Origin: Marinicella meishanensis
Lineage (GTDB): Bacteria; Pseudomonadota; Gammaproteobacteria; Xanthomonadales; Marinicellaceae
Direction: 5' to 3'
Length of the DNA: 64,000 nt
Assembly (NCBI RefSeq): GCF_019931145.1
Contig: NZ_JAIOUV010000004.1
Location: forward strand, 405,479-469,478
Below the pieces are notes generated by a model. It had not been told where the DNA came from. It saw nothing but the letters and a program-made list of their open reading frames with translations, and did no database searches. Positions 44,462-54,375 of the stretch are shown here, piece by piece (within the stretch, counting starts at the first letter, position 1; each line of letters starts with the position of its first letter). The translations under genes were made by a program, and so were the position numbers.

Positions 44462-47400
44462 ATGAACCTTCGCCTCATCAGCTTCCTCACCTTGTTGTTG
44501 GTCAGCTGCACCAGCTGGGCGCAGATCCCACCGGTGCCCGCCGCCTTCCCCAATCAGGCCTGTACCCCAGGTCAACTGTTCTTTCGCCAAGCTGGTCTGG
44601 AACGCATCACCAACATCGTCTATCACAATGGCCACATCTACACCAACAACGTCGCCGGTGGTGATGTCAGGGAATTTTTATTCAGCGACACCAACGACCC
44701 CAGCAGCTTTTTTCTGAATGCCGATACCGGCCTGGTATCCTTGGCCAATCAAGGCAACCACGGTCATTTCAAAATTGGCGATTATGCCTCCAGTCACTGG
44801 CGTGCCGCCTACCAACGGGTCGGCGTGGGGGTGAATTTGATGGATGCCCCAGAACCGCCTGATTGGGTTGATTGGCAAGACCAACAGGCCGCACCGGACA
44901 GTGGCTCCATCCGCATTTTCTATCCTTGGTCGGTGCCGTTCAATTGGTTGCAATATGGCCCGACCCCAGCGACCGCCCGCTTGTATCGTGCCGAGGAGTT
45001 GTTGGCCGAGTGGGAGCCATTGGGGGATCACGGCATCGCCGGCAATTCCATCTTGTTGGGCAATTTGTTGTTCATCACTTCCGATGCCACCATGCGCGGC
45101 ATCGCGGTGTACGACATCAGTCCGGTGTTCAACGACCCACCAGAGGATCCGGCTTTGGTCGATCGCTTGAATGGTTTGGTGGGTGGCTATTTGGGCGCCA
45201 TTTGGCAAGATTACTTGGTCTTGGCTGGCGGCAGTGACCGTGACATCTTACAAGTGGTGGACATCAGTGACCCCACCGACATGCGCTTGGTCCAGACCTT
45301 TGACTTGCGCGGCAATGATGACCTGAACGCCGGCACCAATGTGCCTTATGTGCAAACCCAAGACGAGTTCATCTTTGCCCGCCGCCACAAAATCAACATG
45401 GAAACCTTTGAAATCGTGCATGAGTTTGACGAAGTGGGCAACAACCGCCCTCCGGGCAGCGTGGCGGGACAAATCGACACCAGCCAATACCTGTTGCCGC
45501 TGGGCAACCTGCTGATTTCAGGTGGTTATTCAGCGGCCGGACGCGACGCCATCGGGGTTTGGTGTCACGACAGCCAACCCGACACCCAGGGACCTTATGT
45601 GGGCCACCACATCCCCCGAGATGGACAAAGCAATTACCCCACCGGCGCACCCATCAGCTTGGTGATAGCCGAGGAGCTGGAGTCGTTCACCATCGTCAAC
45701 GGCGAATCCTTGATCGTGCGGCCCGTGGGGGGGCAGCCGCTTGATGTGTGGCATTCCTTCTCCCACGATGGCGTGCTGACCATCACCCCCAAAGTGTACT
45801 TAGCGGAGGACACCACCTATGAAGTGATCATCCCCGCTGGCGGCATCAAAGACGCGGCCGGTAATGGCATCGAAGGCTATGCCTTCAGCTTTGCCACCGG
45901 TGGCGCGGTCAGTGGCACCAACGCCGCACCGAGCATCCAATCATTCACCTCCAGCGCCAGTCCCACGTTCCCGGGTTTGGGCGTGAACTTCAGCGCCAAC
46001 GCCACCGATCCGGAGGCCGATCCGGTGGAATACCGCTTTGTTTTTGGTGACGGATCACCAGCCACTGACTGGACCAGCAGCGCCCAGGTCAACCACGCGT
46101 TCAGTGAAACCGGCCATTACAATGTCAAACTCCAGGTCCGCGACATCAAACCCAATGGCACCTCCTCGGTGGTGACCCAAACCCTCACCCAGACCGTGAT
46201 TGTCTCGGTGTTGGACAACCCACCGCAAAGCAGTTCCATGCTGGCGCTGGATGGCAGCAACCAACGACTGTGGGCCGTCAATCCTGACAACGGCTCGGTG
46301 TCCATCGTGAACAGTGCCACCGAAACTTTACAGGCTGAATTCAACCTCAATGTGCTGACCGGATCATCGATCCCAGCGCACCCCACTGCAGTGGCGCTGG
46401 ATGGCAACCACAATGCCTGGGTCACCGACCGCGACGGTGACCAACTGGTGGTGATCTCACCGGCCGGACAATTGGTCGACACCATCAACCTGGGTTATGG
46501 CTCCAGACCCCAGGCGGTGCTCAGTTCCTATGACCAACAATTCATGTATGTGACCACCGGCAGCCGCGGCGCCACGGACCCAAGCAACGGCCAGGTGATT
46601 CAATTCAACGCCAACACCCGCCAAGAGATGGACCGGGTGGAAGTCGGTCCCTTGCCCAAAGCCATGGCCCTCACCGGTGATGGTTCGCAACTGTTTGTGG
46701 CAGAGTTCATGGCCCGCGATAACCACGCCGTGGTGTGGCACATCAACACCAGCAACATGAGTCTGAATCCCAGCATCTACCTGATGCGTGATCGCGGCCT
46801 CAGCGGTCTGGATTCCGGCGGCAGCGATGGCCCCGGGGTGCCCAATTACATCACCGACCTGACCATCAGCCCCGAACACGACTGGCTGTGGTTTGCCGGC
46901 ATCAAAGCCGACACCTTCCGCGGCCTGTTTTTCCAACAGGCGACCGAGTTAAACATGGCCGCTTCCCACGACAGCACCTTGCGCGCGGTGTTGGGTCGGA
47001 TTGATTTGAACGCCTCACCCCCACGTGAGCCCGAGTTCTTTGGATTCAACGGCACCCCTTCCCGCTTGGATGTGGACAACGCCGATTCGCCGTCTTCCAT
47101 CACCTTCAATGCCACCGGCGATTATGTGTTTGTGACCTTGCAAGGCAATGACACCGTGGCGGCTTTTGATGATTTTGCGGTGCGCGACAACGTCGCCCAA
47201 AGCAGCGTGTGGCGGGCCGCCACCGGCGCCGCGCCACAAGCCAGTTTATACGACCCCGTGCGCCAAAAGCTGTGGGTCAAAAACTTCATGTCGCGGGATT
47301 TGACCAGCTTTGATCTGCAAGGCTTTTTCAACAACGGCACCTTGCAGTTCAATGAGAACACCGTGGGCACCGTGGGTTTTGAGTCGCTGCCCGCTGATGT

Positions 47401-48628
47401 GCTGGCCGGCAAAACCCATTTTTACTTTGCCGGCAACAACCCAGTGGGACAGAATGACATGAGTTTTGAGGGCTACATTTCTTGTGCCAGCTGTCACCTC
47501 GATGGTTCCCATGATGGCCGCACTTGGGACTTCACCCAACGCGGCGAAGGTTTCCGCAACACCACCGACCTGCGCGGCCGGCGCGGGGTCGGCCACGGCA
47601 ATGTCCATTGGTCTGCCAACTTCGACGAAATACAGGATTTTGTGCTGGACATGGTGAACCATTTTGGTGGTACCGGCTTCTTGCCTGCCGGTCAAAATCC
47701 CAATGACCCGTTGGGGGCACCCAACGCGTTGACCGCGGTGGAGTTGGACCAACTCAGCGCCTACGTCACGTCCTTGGATCGACTGAGCTTACCGGCCAGT
47801 CCCTATCGCGACTTCGCCGGTGATTTGACCCCAGCAGCCGCCAACGGCGCCGCGGTGTTCCTGGCGTCAGGTTGTGGTTCTTGCCACCTGCCCAACAGCG
47901 AATTCACCGATTCCCGCTTGGGCAGCAATGCCCTGTTGCATGATGTGGGCACCTTGCGAGACAGTTCCGGCCAACGACTGGACGGCCCCTTGTTAGGCAT
48001 CGACACCCCAACCTTGTTGGGGGTGTGGGAGACGGCGCCTTATTTCCATGACGGTTCAGCGCCCACACTGGGCGATGTGTTCACCGTCACCGGCGGCCAC
48101 ATATATCAGGCCGAAACCGCGGCTTTGTCCGGTGGTGCCTCGATCCCCGATTTCATTCAATACAACCAGGATTCCAGTTCCCATGGCGAATTCGTGCGCC
48201 TGCCGGGCACCATGACCTTGGGCCAGGTGGATGGTGGCAGCGGCGGCACCGGGGCGTTGGAAATCAGGGCCACCGGCTCTGACATCATCACCGTTGACCT
48301 GACCGTCACCGTCAATGGCAGCAACCACACCCTGAGCTTGCCACCCAGCAACATCCGCCTGGATTGGCAGCCGCACCGCTTGGAAGGCATCAGCCTCAAT
48401 GCCGGCACCAGCAACACCATCAGCTTCGCCTACAGCGGCAACCAAGAAATCTCGATTGACGAAGTGATCGTGTCCACCACCGATGACTGGGCCATGGCCG
48501 CGCCGCACCGCAACGCCTTGAACCTGTCTGGTGGAGATTTTGCCGACTTGTTGGCTTACCTCCGGTCACTGGACAGCAACAACGCCGTGATGCCCACCGA
48601 TTTGATCTTTGCCGATGATTTTGAATGA
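44462..48628 (+). CDS. Giant secreted propeller/PKD/dihaem-cytochrome protein
   Basis: A 1388-residue exported protein. Signal peptide (LISFLTLLLVSCTSWAQ). Order: N-terminal propeller-like region (about 25-380), Ig-like domain (about 385-470; NYPTGAPISLVIAEE), PKD domain (about 485-590; FVFGDGSPATDW), YVTN-type propeller (about 600-900), a dihaem cytochrome-peroxidase-like part with C1008-x-x-C1011-H and C1138-x-x-C1141-H, a CBM-like domain (about 1230-1345) and the tail TDLIFADDFE. GGAG lies 7 nt before the ATG at 44462. Follows the sugar dehydrogenase gene; it may take its electrons (inference). Confidence 0.85.
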   Translation: MNLRLISFLTLLLVSCTSWAQIPPVPAAFPNQACTPGQLFFRQAGLERITNIVYHNGHIYTNNVAGGDVREFLFSDTNDPSSFFLNADTGLVSLANQGNHGHFKIGDYASSHWRAAYQRVGVGVNLMDAPEPPDWVDWQDQQAAPDSGSIRIFYPWSVPFNWLQYGPTPATARLYRAEELLAEWEPLGDHGIAGNSILLGNLLFITSDATMRGIAVYDISPVFNDPPEDPALVDRLNGLVGGYLGAIWQDYLVLAGGSDRDILQVVDISDPTDMRLVQTFDLRGNDDLNAGTNVPYVQTQDEFIFARRHKINMETFEIVHEFDEVGNNRPPGSVAGQIDTSQYLLPLGNLLISGGYSAAGRDAIGVWCHDSQPDTQGPYVGHHIPRDGQSNYPTGAPISLVIAEELESFTIVNGESLIVRPVGGQPLDVWHSFSHDGVLTITPKVYLAEDTTYEVIIPAGGIKDAAGNGIEGYAFSFATGGAVSGTNAAPSIQSFTSSASPTFPGLGVNFSANATDPEADPVEYRFVFGDGSPATDWTSSAQVNHAFSETGHYNVKLQVRDIKPNGTSSVVTQTLTQTVIVSVLDNPPQSSSMLALDGSNQRLWAVNPDNGSVSIVNSATETLQAEFNLNVLTGSSIPAHPTAVALDGNHNAWVTDRDGDQLVVISPAGQLVDTINLGYGSRPQAVLSSYDQQFMYVTTGSRGATDPSNGQVIQFNANTRQEMDRVEVGPLPKAMALTGDGSQLFVAEFMARDNHAVVWHINTSNMSLNPSIYLMRDRGLSGLDSGGSDGPGVPNYITDLTISPEHDWLWFAGIKADTFRGLFFQQATELNMAASHDSTLRAVLGRIDLNASPPREPEFFGFNGTPSRLDVDNADSPSSITFNATGDYVFVTLQGNDTVAAFDDFAVRDNVAQSSVWRAATGAAPQASLYDPVRQKLWVKNFMSRDLTSFDLQGFFNNGTLQFNENTVGTVGFESLPADVLAGKTHFYFAGNNPVGQNDMSFEGYISCASCHLDGSHDGRTWDFTQRGEGFRNTTDLRGRRGVGHGNVHWSANFDEIQDFVLDMVNHFGGTGFLPAGQNPNDPLGAPNALTAVELDQLSAYVTSLDRLSLPASPYRDFAGDLTPAAANGAAVFLASGCGSCHLPNSEFTDSRLGSNALLHDVGTLRDSSGQRLDGPLLGIDTPTLLGVWETAPYFHDGSAPTLGDVFTVTGGHIYQAETAALSGGASIPDFIQYNQDSSSHGEFVRLPGTMTLGQVDGGSGGTGALEIRATGSDIITVDLTVTVNGSNHTLSLPPSNIRLDWQPHRLEGISLNAGTSNTISFAYSGNQEISIDEVIVSTTDDWAMAAPHRNALNLSGGDFADLLAYLRSLDSNNAVMPTDLIFADDFE

Positions 48629-48662
48629 AGGTCACCCTGATTTCAGCTTGCAGGGTAAAAAC

Positions 48663-48697
48663 CGACACAGGCATTGACTCAGTCAGTGCCGGTGTCG
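48663..48697 (+). terminator. Strong stem-loop between the dihaem gene and bioB
   Basis: CGACACAGGCA pairs with TGCCGGTGTCG and the inner TGA/TCA continue the stem around a CTCAG loop. A T-rich stretch (TTTTGAATTTTT) comes about 13 nt later, so termination is possible but not textbook. Confidence 0.6.
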
Positions 48698-48732
48698 CAT
48701 ACTTCGGGTTTTGAATTTTTCAACACCACCGC

Positions 48733-49698
48733 ATGACTGACCTCGCCGCCATCCGCCATGATTGGACCATCGAAGAAGTGGAACAGCTGTTTGCCCAGCC
48801 ATTCAATGATTTGTTGTTCCAAGCGCAACAAATTCATCGCCAACACTTCAACCCCAATCACGTGCAAATCAGCACCTTGTTGAGCATCAAAACCGGCGCC
48901 TGTCCTGAAGACTGTAACTACTGCCCACAATCGGTGCGCTATGACACCGAAGTGGAGGCCGAACCCTTGATGGCCGTGGACACCGTGCTGGAACAAGCCA
49001 GCCTGGCCAAACAACAAGGCGCCACCCGATTTTGCATGGGCGCCGCTTGGCGCAGCCCCAAAGACCGCGATCTGGATCAAGTCATCGAAATGGTGCAAGG
49101 GGTCAAAGCCCTGGGCATGGAAACCTGCTTGACCTTGGGCATGTTGTCGCCAGAACAATCCAACAAACTGTCGGCCGCTGGCTTGGATTACTACAACCAC
49201 AACATCGACACGTCAGAGGAATACTACGACCAAATCATCACCACCCGCAAATTCGAAATGCGCATGGACACCCTGAAAAACGTGCAACAATCCGGCATCA
49301 ATGTCTGTTCCGGAGGCATCGTTGGCATGGGTGAGTCCGAGCGTGACCGTGGTGGCATGTTGATGGCCTTGGCCAACCTCGAACAACACCCCGGCAGTGT
49401 GCCAATCAATGCGCTGGTGCAGGTCAAAGGCACGCCCCTGCATGGCATCGAAAAAATTGACGAGCTCGACTTTGTGCGCACCATCGCGGTGGCCCGCATC
49501 ATGATGCCGCGTTCCATGGTGCGTTTGTCAGCCGGCCGCAATGACATGTCCGAGGCGGTGCAAGCCATGTGCTTTTTCGCTGGCGCCAATTCCATTTTTT
49601 ACGGTGAAAAGCTGCTCACCACCGCCAACCCGGAAGAAAACCAAGACCTGGCCTTGTTCAAAAAGCTGGGCATTGAGCCGATGCCCAAACAGCATTAA
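48733..49698 (+). CDS. bioB: Biotin synthase
   Basis: Radical-SAM enzyme that inserts sulfur into dethiobiotin. The 321-residue product has the SAM cluster C57-x3-C61-x2-C64 ([13 protein letters not shown]), the second-cluster region [10 protein letters not shown] and the substrate segment RFCMGAAWR. Nothing is missing. The related ligase gene (birA at 3370) lacks the repressor domain, so control of bioB must be by other means. Followed by an unknown gene after 3 nt. Confidence 0.97.
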   Translation: MTDLAAIRHDWTIEEVEQLFAQPFNDLLFQAQQIHRQHFNPNHVQISTLLSIKTGACPEDCNYCPQSVRYDTEVEAEPLMAVDTVLEQASLAKQQGATRFCMGAAWRSPKDRDLDQVIEMVQGVKALGMETCLTLGMLSPEQSNKLSAAGLDYYNHNIDTSEEYYDQIITTRKFEMRMDTLKNVQQSGINVCSGGIVGMGESERDRGGMLMALANLEQHPGSVPINALVQVKGTPLHGIEKIDELDFVRTIAVARIMMPRSMVRLSAGRNDMSEAVQAMCFFAGANSIFYGEKLLTTANPEENQDLALFKKLGIEPMPKQH

Positions 49699-49701
49699 CC
49701 G

Positions 49702-50208
49702 GTGTATTTCAGCATCGTTGAATCCTTTGGTCCCCACAGTGAAGGCTGGGCGGCTTATGTGGCCTGGCGGGGGTTGACCTTGGATGCTTTTGAATCAATC
49801 GATGGCATGCTCAGATGCGCCTTGTTTCACACCCCCAACACCCCCACGGAATGGGCCCATGTGGTCAACGAAAATTGCATGCTGCATTTGATCACCGATC
49901 ACGGCTTTGCCATACAACTGTTGCAAATCATCGGTGAAGGCGATTTGGTGGGGATCAAGCTGGAACAACATGAACCCAACCATCCGCAGTTTCTGGGTTT
50001 TGATTTAATCGACGGCCAGTTTGACGTTTCTTTGCTGACCAATTGGGGCAACGACAACACCATGGTCAACCAACACCTGGGCCGCAATGGCCTGATCAAA
50101 GATTTGGCCACCGTCCAACAAATTCAACAACACCTGTTGTCTGAATTTGCGCATGACGGCCATGTGCCTGGTTGTCAAATCGTATCGGTTTATGACATGA
50201 ACCCATGA
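49702..50208 (+). CDS. Hypothetical protein between bioB and bioF
   Basis: A 168-residue soluble protein with a GTG start and no clear ribosome-binding site. No signal or transmembrane segment. Polar beta-type pattern (GWAAYVAWRGLTLDAF; FAIQLLQIIGEGDLVGI). Family not recognised. It follows bioB after 3 nt and is probably in its operon. A promoter-like site before bioF suggests the operon ends here. Confidence 0.65.
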   Translation: MYFSIVESFGPHSEGWAAYVAWRGLTLDAFESIDGMLRCALFHTPNTPTEWAHVVNENCMLHLITDHGFAIQLLQIIGEGDLVGIKLEQHEPNHPQFLGFDLIDGQFDVSLLTNWGNDNTMVNQHLGRNGLIKDLATVQQIQQHLLSEFAHDGHVPGCQIVSVYDMNP

Positions 50209-50240
50209 TCTGTTTCCAGCATGGGCAATGATTTAAGCAC

Positions 50241-50270
50241 CTGCCATTGCCTTCGGTAAACCGCTATAAT
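50241..50270 (+). promoter_or_regulatory. Candidate sigma70 promoter of bioF
   Basis: CTGCCA (50241-50246) and a perfect TATAAT (50265-50270) are separated by 18 nt, 33 nt before the bioF ATG at 50304. The -35 matches 4 of 6 bases. Confidence 0.5.
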
Positions 50271-50303
50271 GAATCACCAAACCGTTGAACCGAGCCTCAT
50301 GGC

Positions 50304-51455
50304 ATGAATTTTGAACAACAACTGGACCAACTGAAAGCCGATCATTTGTTCCGCGAACGCATGACCCGGACCTCGCAGGCTGGCCGCTACGTCGCCATCG
50401 ACGGCCGCCAGATGCTCAATTTCAACAGCAACGATTATTTGGGCCTGGCCAACCACCCAGCAGTCATCCTGGCGGCACAAGATGCGGCCAGCAAGTTTGG
50501 CTTTGGTGCCACCGGCTCGCCACTGATGTCGGGTTACACTTCGATCCATCAAGAGTTGGAATTTGCCATGGCCCAGTTTTTGGGCTACCCCCGGGTGGTG
50601 TTGTTCTCCGCCGGCTACCTGGCCAACCTCGGTGTGGCGCAAGCCTTGCTCAAACGCAAAGACTGGTTCATCCAGGATCGACTCAACCATGCCTCACTGA
50701 TCGATGCCGCACAAATCACCGGGGCCGAGTTGAAACGCTACCCGCATTTGAACAACGACAAAGCCGAAGCCTTGTTGAGTGAGGACATCAAAAAATTCAA
50801 ATTGTGGGTCACCGAAGGGGTGTTCAGCATGGATGGGGACAGCCACGATTTATTTTCTGCGGCCCTCTCGGCCCACACCTACAATGCGCTGTTGTGGGTC
50901 GACGATTGTCACGGCGTGGGCGTGTTGGGTGAGCGAGGCCGTGGGGTGTTGGACACCATGGTCCTCAGCGACACCGAAGTGCCGATCCTGTCGGGGACCT
51001 TTGGCAAAGCTTTTGGCACCGCCGGGGCCTATGTGGCGGCCTCGGATACCTTGGTCGAGACCATCATCCAAAAGGCCCGCACTTATAAATACAACACCGC
51101 CTTGCCGGTGCCGGTGGTGGCCGCCACCCTCAAAGCCCTGGAGATCATCCAACAAGAGCCCTGGCGGCGGGAAAAAATTCTCGAGCTGATCTACCAGTTT
51201 CAACAAGGCTGCGAACAATATGGCCTGGCCGATCAAGCGCACTTCAACGAATCCCCGATCCAGCCGATCATGCTGAAAACCGAACAAGCAGCCCTGGAAA
51301 AATCGGCCTACTTGAAAGAGTGTGGCATCATCGCCTCAGCCATTCGCCCACCCACCGTCCCAAAAAACCAATGCCGCCTGCGCATCACCCTGAATGCCAA
51401 TTTGGAAGCCGAAGACATCGATGCTTTGATCCAATGTTTGATTGGCAATTACTGA
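50304..51455 (+). CDS. bioF: 8-amino-7-oxononanoate synthase
   Basis: PLP enzyme that condenses pimeloyl-CoA or pimeloyl-ACP with L-alanine in biotin synthesis. The 383-residue product has the internal aldimine lysine K235 in SGTFGKAFGTAGA, the D-x-x-H motif (WVDDCHGVGVLGERG) and the substrate loop FNSNDYLGLANH. All family features are intact. bioH, bioC and bioD are not in this window. Confidence 0.96.
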   Translation: MNFEQQLDQLKADHLFRERMTRTSQAGRYVAIDGRQMLNFNSNDYLGLANHPAVILAAQDAASKFGFGATGSPLMSGYTSIHQELEFAMAQFLGYPRVVLFSAGYLANLGVAQALLKRKDWFIQDRLNHASLIDAAQITGAELKRYPHLNNDKAEALLSEDIKKFKLWVTEGVFSMDGDSHDLFSAALSAHTYNALLWVDDCHGVGVLGERGRGVLDTMVLSDTEVPILSGTFGKAFGTAGAYVAASDTLVETIIQKARTYKYNTALPVPVVAATLKALEIIQQEPWRREKILELIYQFQQGCEQYGLADQAHFNESPIQPIMLKTEQAALEKSAYLKECGIIASAIRPPTVPKNQCRLRITLNANLEAEDIDALIQCLIGNY

Positions 51456-51467
51456 TCGCCCACTGCA

Positions 51468-53144
51468 TCAGCCTTCGGTGGCATAGTGGCTGACTTCATG
51501 CAAAGCTTTGATCAAAGCACTTTTCGAGTTGTACACCTCTTTGTTGACGTTCAATAAGGTGGACAACACCAAGGCATCATCATCGGTGCTGCCCATGTGC
51601 TGATGAATTTGCGACCGGAATTGGCGGCGGGCGTTGTTGGCATGGTCTTTGAGGGTGTTCAAGTCTTCACGCAAGATGGCCCCATCGGTGGCCATCATGG
51701 CGGCCAAGGTTTGGTAGTGTTGGCCCGTGAAAGCCATGATTTGCGCAAAATAGGCTTGGGTGCTGGGTGCTGAATTGAGTTGAAATTCCTGGATGTTGCC
51801 CTGGATGTCTTTGATCGATTTGGCGGCATAAATGGCGGCCCGAATGGCTTGCATGTGGTGGTCAATCTGGTGGGCCAAATCGGACAACACCGGGGCCTTG
51901 TCGGGCCGATCCTGGCTGAATTTTTGCACCTGCAAAGCATAGCCGATGAGTTGTCCTTCCAACCGTTTCAAGGCGGTGTAGTATGCCAGGTCATTGAGTT
52001 TGCGAAAGGCCTCAGGCAAGTCATTGGGGGTAATGTGTTGGTGTTTGATGCCCAACAGGCGCATGTTGAAGTACAGCACCAAAGCCAACAAACGGTGGGT
52101 CTCCAGCGACAAGGCCTGCATCGCCGCTTCGGTCACTGAGACCGGCACGGCATTGATGTAGGCACTGATTTGCTCGGGTTTTTTGTTCTTCACCCGCCGT
52201 TCCAACCAGCGGCTGAACGCATGGATGAAGGGTATAAACAACAGCAAACCGAGCAGGTTAAAAAAGCTGTGGAAGGCCACCAATCCCAACAGCGGGTCAT
52301 TGATCTGCAACTGCGCTATCACCCACAAAATGCCATGAATCGAGACAAATGCCAGGGCATCGACCACCAAATTGAACACCACATGGGCATAGGCCAGGCG
52401 GCGTTTGGCGGCGGCCCCTTGCAAGCCCCCCAACAGCACCGTGCTGGTGGTGCCCAAATCCGCCCCGATCACCACTGCCGCCGCTGCGGGTAAGGTCAAC
52501 AGGTCTGCATACAAGGCGGCCAGCGCCAACATCATCATCACCGAACTGCTCTGGATGATGGCCGTGACCACCACCCCAAACAACAAGTACACGATCAACG
52601 GGTGGCCTTGCAACACCCCCAGGCTCAACTGATCTGAAAAGGCCGTGGCACTGTCCTTCATGAAGCCCAGGCCCAACAACAGCAAAGCCAAACCCAGCAC
52701 CGCCAAGGCCACCGACTGGCTGCGGCCTTTGAGCAGGCCATAGCCCAGGCCGCCCAAGCCCAACAAGGGGTAAACCAACAACGACATGTCCACCTTGAAA
52801 CCCAAGGTGGCAACCATCCAGCCCGTGAATGTGGTGCCCAAATTGGAGCCCAACACCACCCCAATGCCATTGACCAAAGGCATGATGCCGGCACCGACAA
52901 AAGCCAAAGTGATCAGCCCCACCAAAGAACTGCTTTGCACCATGGCGGTGGCCATTATACCGGTGGCGACCGAACGCAGGGGTTGGTTGGTGGAACGCAC
53001 GATCCAATGGTTGAACCGCGGTCCAGCCAGTAATTTCAGGGCGGCCTCCAGCTGTTTCATGCCAAACAGAAACAACCCCAAACCCGCCATTGCTTGCCAC
53101 AGTGCCATACCGCTCAAAACCTGAATCAGTGTTGGTGAAATCAA
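51468..53144 (-). CDS. Na+/Pi cotransporter-family protein with PhoU-like tail
   Basis: A 558-residue inner-membrane protein. Two Na/Pi-cotransporter repeats (about residues 10-150 and 165-290) carry the QSSS-type motifs (MVQSSSLVGLITLAF; IIQSSSVMMMLALAAL) and GSNLGTTFTG / GADLGTTSTV. The C-terminal cytoplasmic domain (about 340-545) is helical, PhoU-like. Similar to E. coli YjbB. Convergent with bioF across a 12-nt gap. Confidence 0.92.
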   Translation of the reverse strand: MISPTLIQVLSGMALWQAMAGLGLFLFGMKQLEAALKLLAGPRFNHWIVRSTNQPLRSVATGIMATAMVQSSSLVGLITLAFVGAGIMPLVNGIGVVLGSNLGTTFTGWMVATLGFKVDMSLLVYPLLGLGGLGYGLLKGRSQSVALAVLGLALLLLGLGFMKDSATAFSDQLSLGVLQGHPLIVYLLFGVVVTAIIQSSSVMMMLALAALYADLLTLPAAAAVVIGADLGTTSTVLLGGLQGAAAKRRLAYAHVVFNLVVDALAFVSIHGILWVIAQLQINDPLLGLVAFHSFFNLLGLLLFIPFIHAFSRWLERRVKNKKPEQISAYINAVPVSVTEAAMQALSLETHRLLALVLYFNMRLLGIKHQHITPNDLPEAFRKLNDLAYYTALKRLEGQLIGYALQVQKFSQDRPDKAPVLSDLAHQIDHHMQAIRAAIYAAKSIKDIQGNIQEFQLNSAPSTQAYFAQIMAFTGQHYQTLAAMMATDGAILREDLNTLKDHANNARRQFRSQIHQHMGSTDDDALVLSTLLNVNKEVYNSKSALIKALHEVSHYATEG

Positions 53145-53216
53145 TGATTATGCCGCAACTGGACAGCCAGTGGGTTGATGGAAATCAAATTGATGGGCAA
53201 TTCCAGGGCGCTTGGC

Positions 53217-54128
53217 TTACTTTTTGGTCCCGGGAAAAAAGCGGTTGGTGTGTTTTTGATAGGTCTCGTATTGGGGCCGTTTTTTCACCGAATAATATTC
53301 AGCAGGGACCGCGCCGGTGTAATACACCAAGGTGGAATACATGATGTAAGAAACCAACACCAAAGCCACCCCCAGGGTCAGCCACAACACCACCGGCTGA
53401 CTGGAAAGCAGGTAATACCAAGATGGAACGGCCATGATGATCAAGGCATTCCAAGCCATCCATTCTGCGAAATAATTGGGGTGGCGGCTGTAGGCCCACA
53501 GACCCACATTGCACACTTGATTGGGGGTGCCGGCTTTTCTCATCTCGCGCAAGAAGTTGAGTTTTTGCATGTCAGCCACCGATTCCATGGTGTACGCAGC
53601 GATCCACAACAGCAAACCCAGCCAGGTCATGATGGCGATTGAAGGGGCCGGATCGACGGCCATGACAAACGCCGGGATGGCCAAAAATGAAACGTTGGCC
53701 AAGCCCTGAAGGATGATCTCCACTTGCATGGCCAAGGGGGTTTTGTGCTTGCCTTTGCGCCGCCAGCGCCGGCGTTGGTATTGATAACGGGGCAGTTCAC
53801 TGTTCAGATAACCCGCTTGCCACAATTTGATGGCGCCCAAGCCCATGCGCAAGCCCATCAGGATATAGAGGGTTGAGATCAACCACACCCGGAGGTTCAG
53901 TTGGGGGCAATTGATCAAGGTGATCAAACCCAACAACACCAGCCCCCAAGGCCAGGCCAAATCGACATAGCTCATGCGCCCAGTGCGCAAGGCCGGCAAT
54001 GAGGCCAGGGCAATGAACACCAACAACTGCAGGATGCCATTGGCCCACACCAAATCCGCAAAGATCGGCAGTTGCAACAGCAACAAGATCCCCAAAGAGA
54101 ATGGAATCAACGGCGTGTAATATTTCAT
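53217..54128 (-). CDS. DUF1295 membrane protein (steroid reductase/ICMT-like)
   Basis: A 303-residue multi-span membrane protein, about eight helices. The C-terminal motif WAYSRHPNYFAEWMAW and the ending KKRPQYETYQKHTNRFFPG are hallmarks of the isoprenylcysteine-methyltransferase / steroid-5-alpha-reductase superfamily (DUF1295). It may reduce or methylate a lipid; the substrate is unknown. Confidence 0.88.
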   Translation of the reverse strand: MKYYTPLIPFSLGILLLLQLPIFADLVWANGILQLLVFIALASLPALRTGRMSYVDLAWPWGLVLLGLITLINCPQLNLRVWLISTLYILMGLRMGLGAIKLWQAGYLNSELPRYQYQRRRWRRKGKHKTPLAMQVEIILQGLANVSFLAIPAFVMAVDPAPSIAIMTWLGLLLWIAAYTMESVADMQKLNFLREMRKAGTPNQVCNVGLWAYSRHPNYFAEWMAWNALIIMAVPSWYYLLSSQPVVLWLTLGVALVLVSYIMYSTLVYYTGAVPAEYYSVKKRPQYETYQKHTNRFFPGTKK

Positions 54129-54234
54129 CCCAGGCGGCAGTCAAACATCGAGCCACCAATATACCCGATTCAGACCTCAGTTTAAATGCATGGATACATT
54201 TGGCAACAAAAAAGGACCACAGCTGACCACACCG

Positions 54235-54375
54235 CTACCACCGATGCACAGACATCACCGTCTGCACCGGTGGCGGATCGGGTATGAAATCAAAAATCAC
54301 CCGCTCCGGCAACAACAAATCATGGATGAAATCGGCATTCTGGCGCAGCCACAAGGCCGACACGGTGTGTAATTG
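54235..54375 (-). other. Coding-like frame after an in-frame TAA
   Basis: Directly past the stop of the secreted-protein gene (TAA at 54376-54378) the same frame stays open for 46 codons and ends at TAG 54235-54237. It reads protein-like (ALWLRQNADFIHDLLLPERV, then FDFIPDPPPVQ). It could be a lost C-terminus cut off by a nonsense change, or a separate small gene with a GTG start. 54129-54234 shows nothing. Confidence 0.3.
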
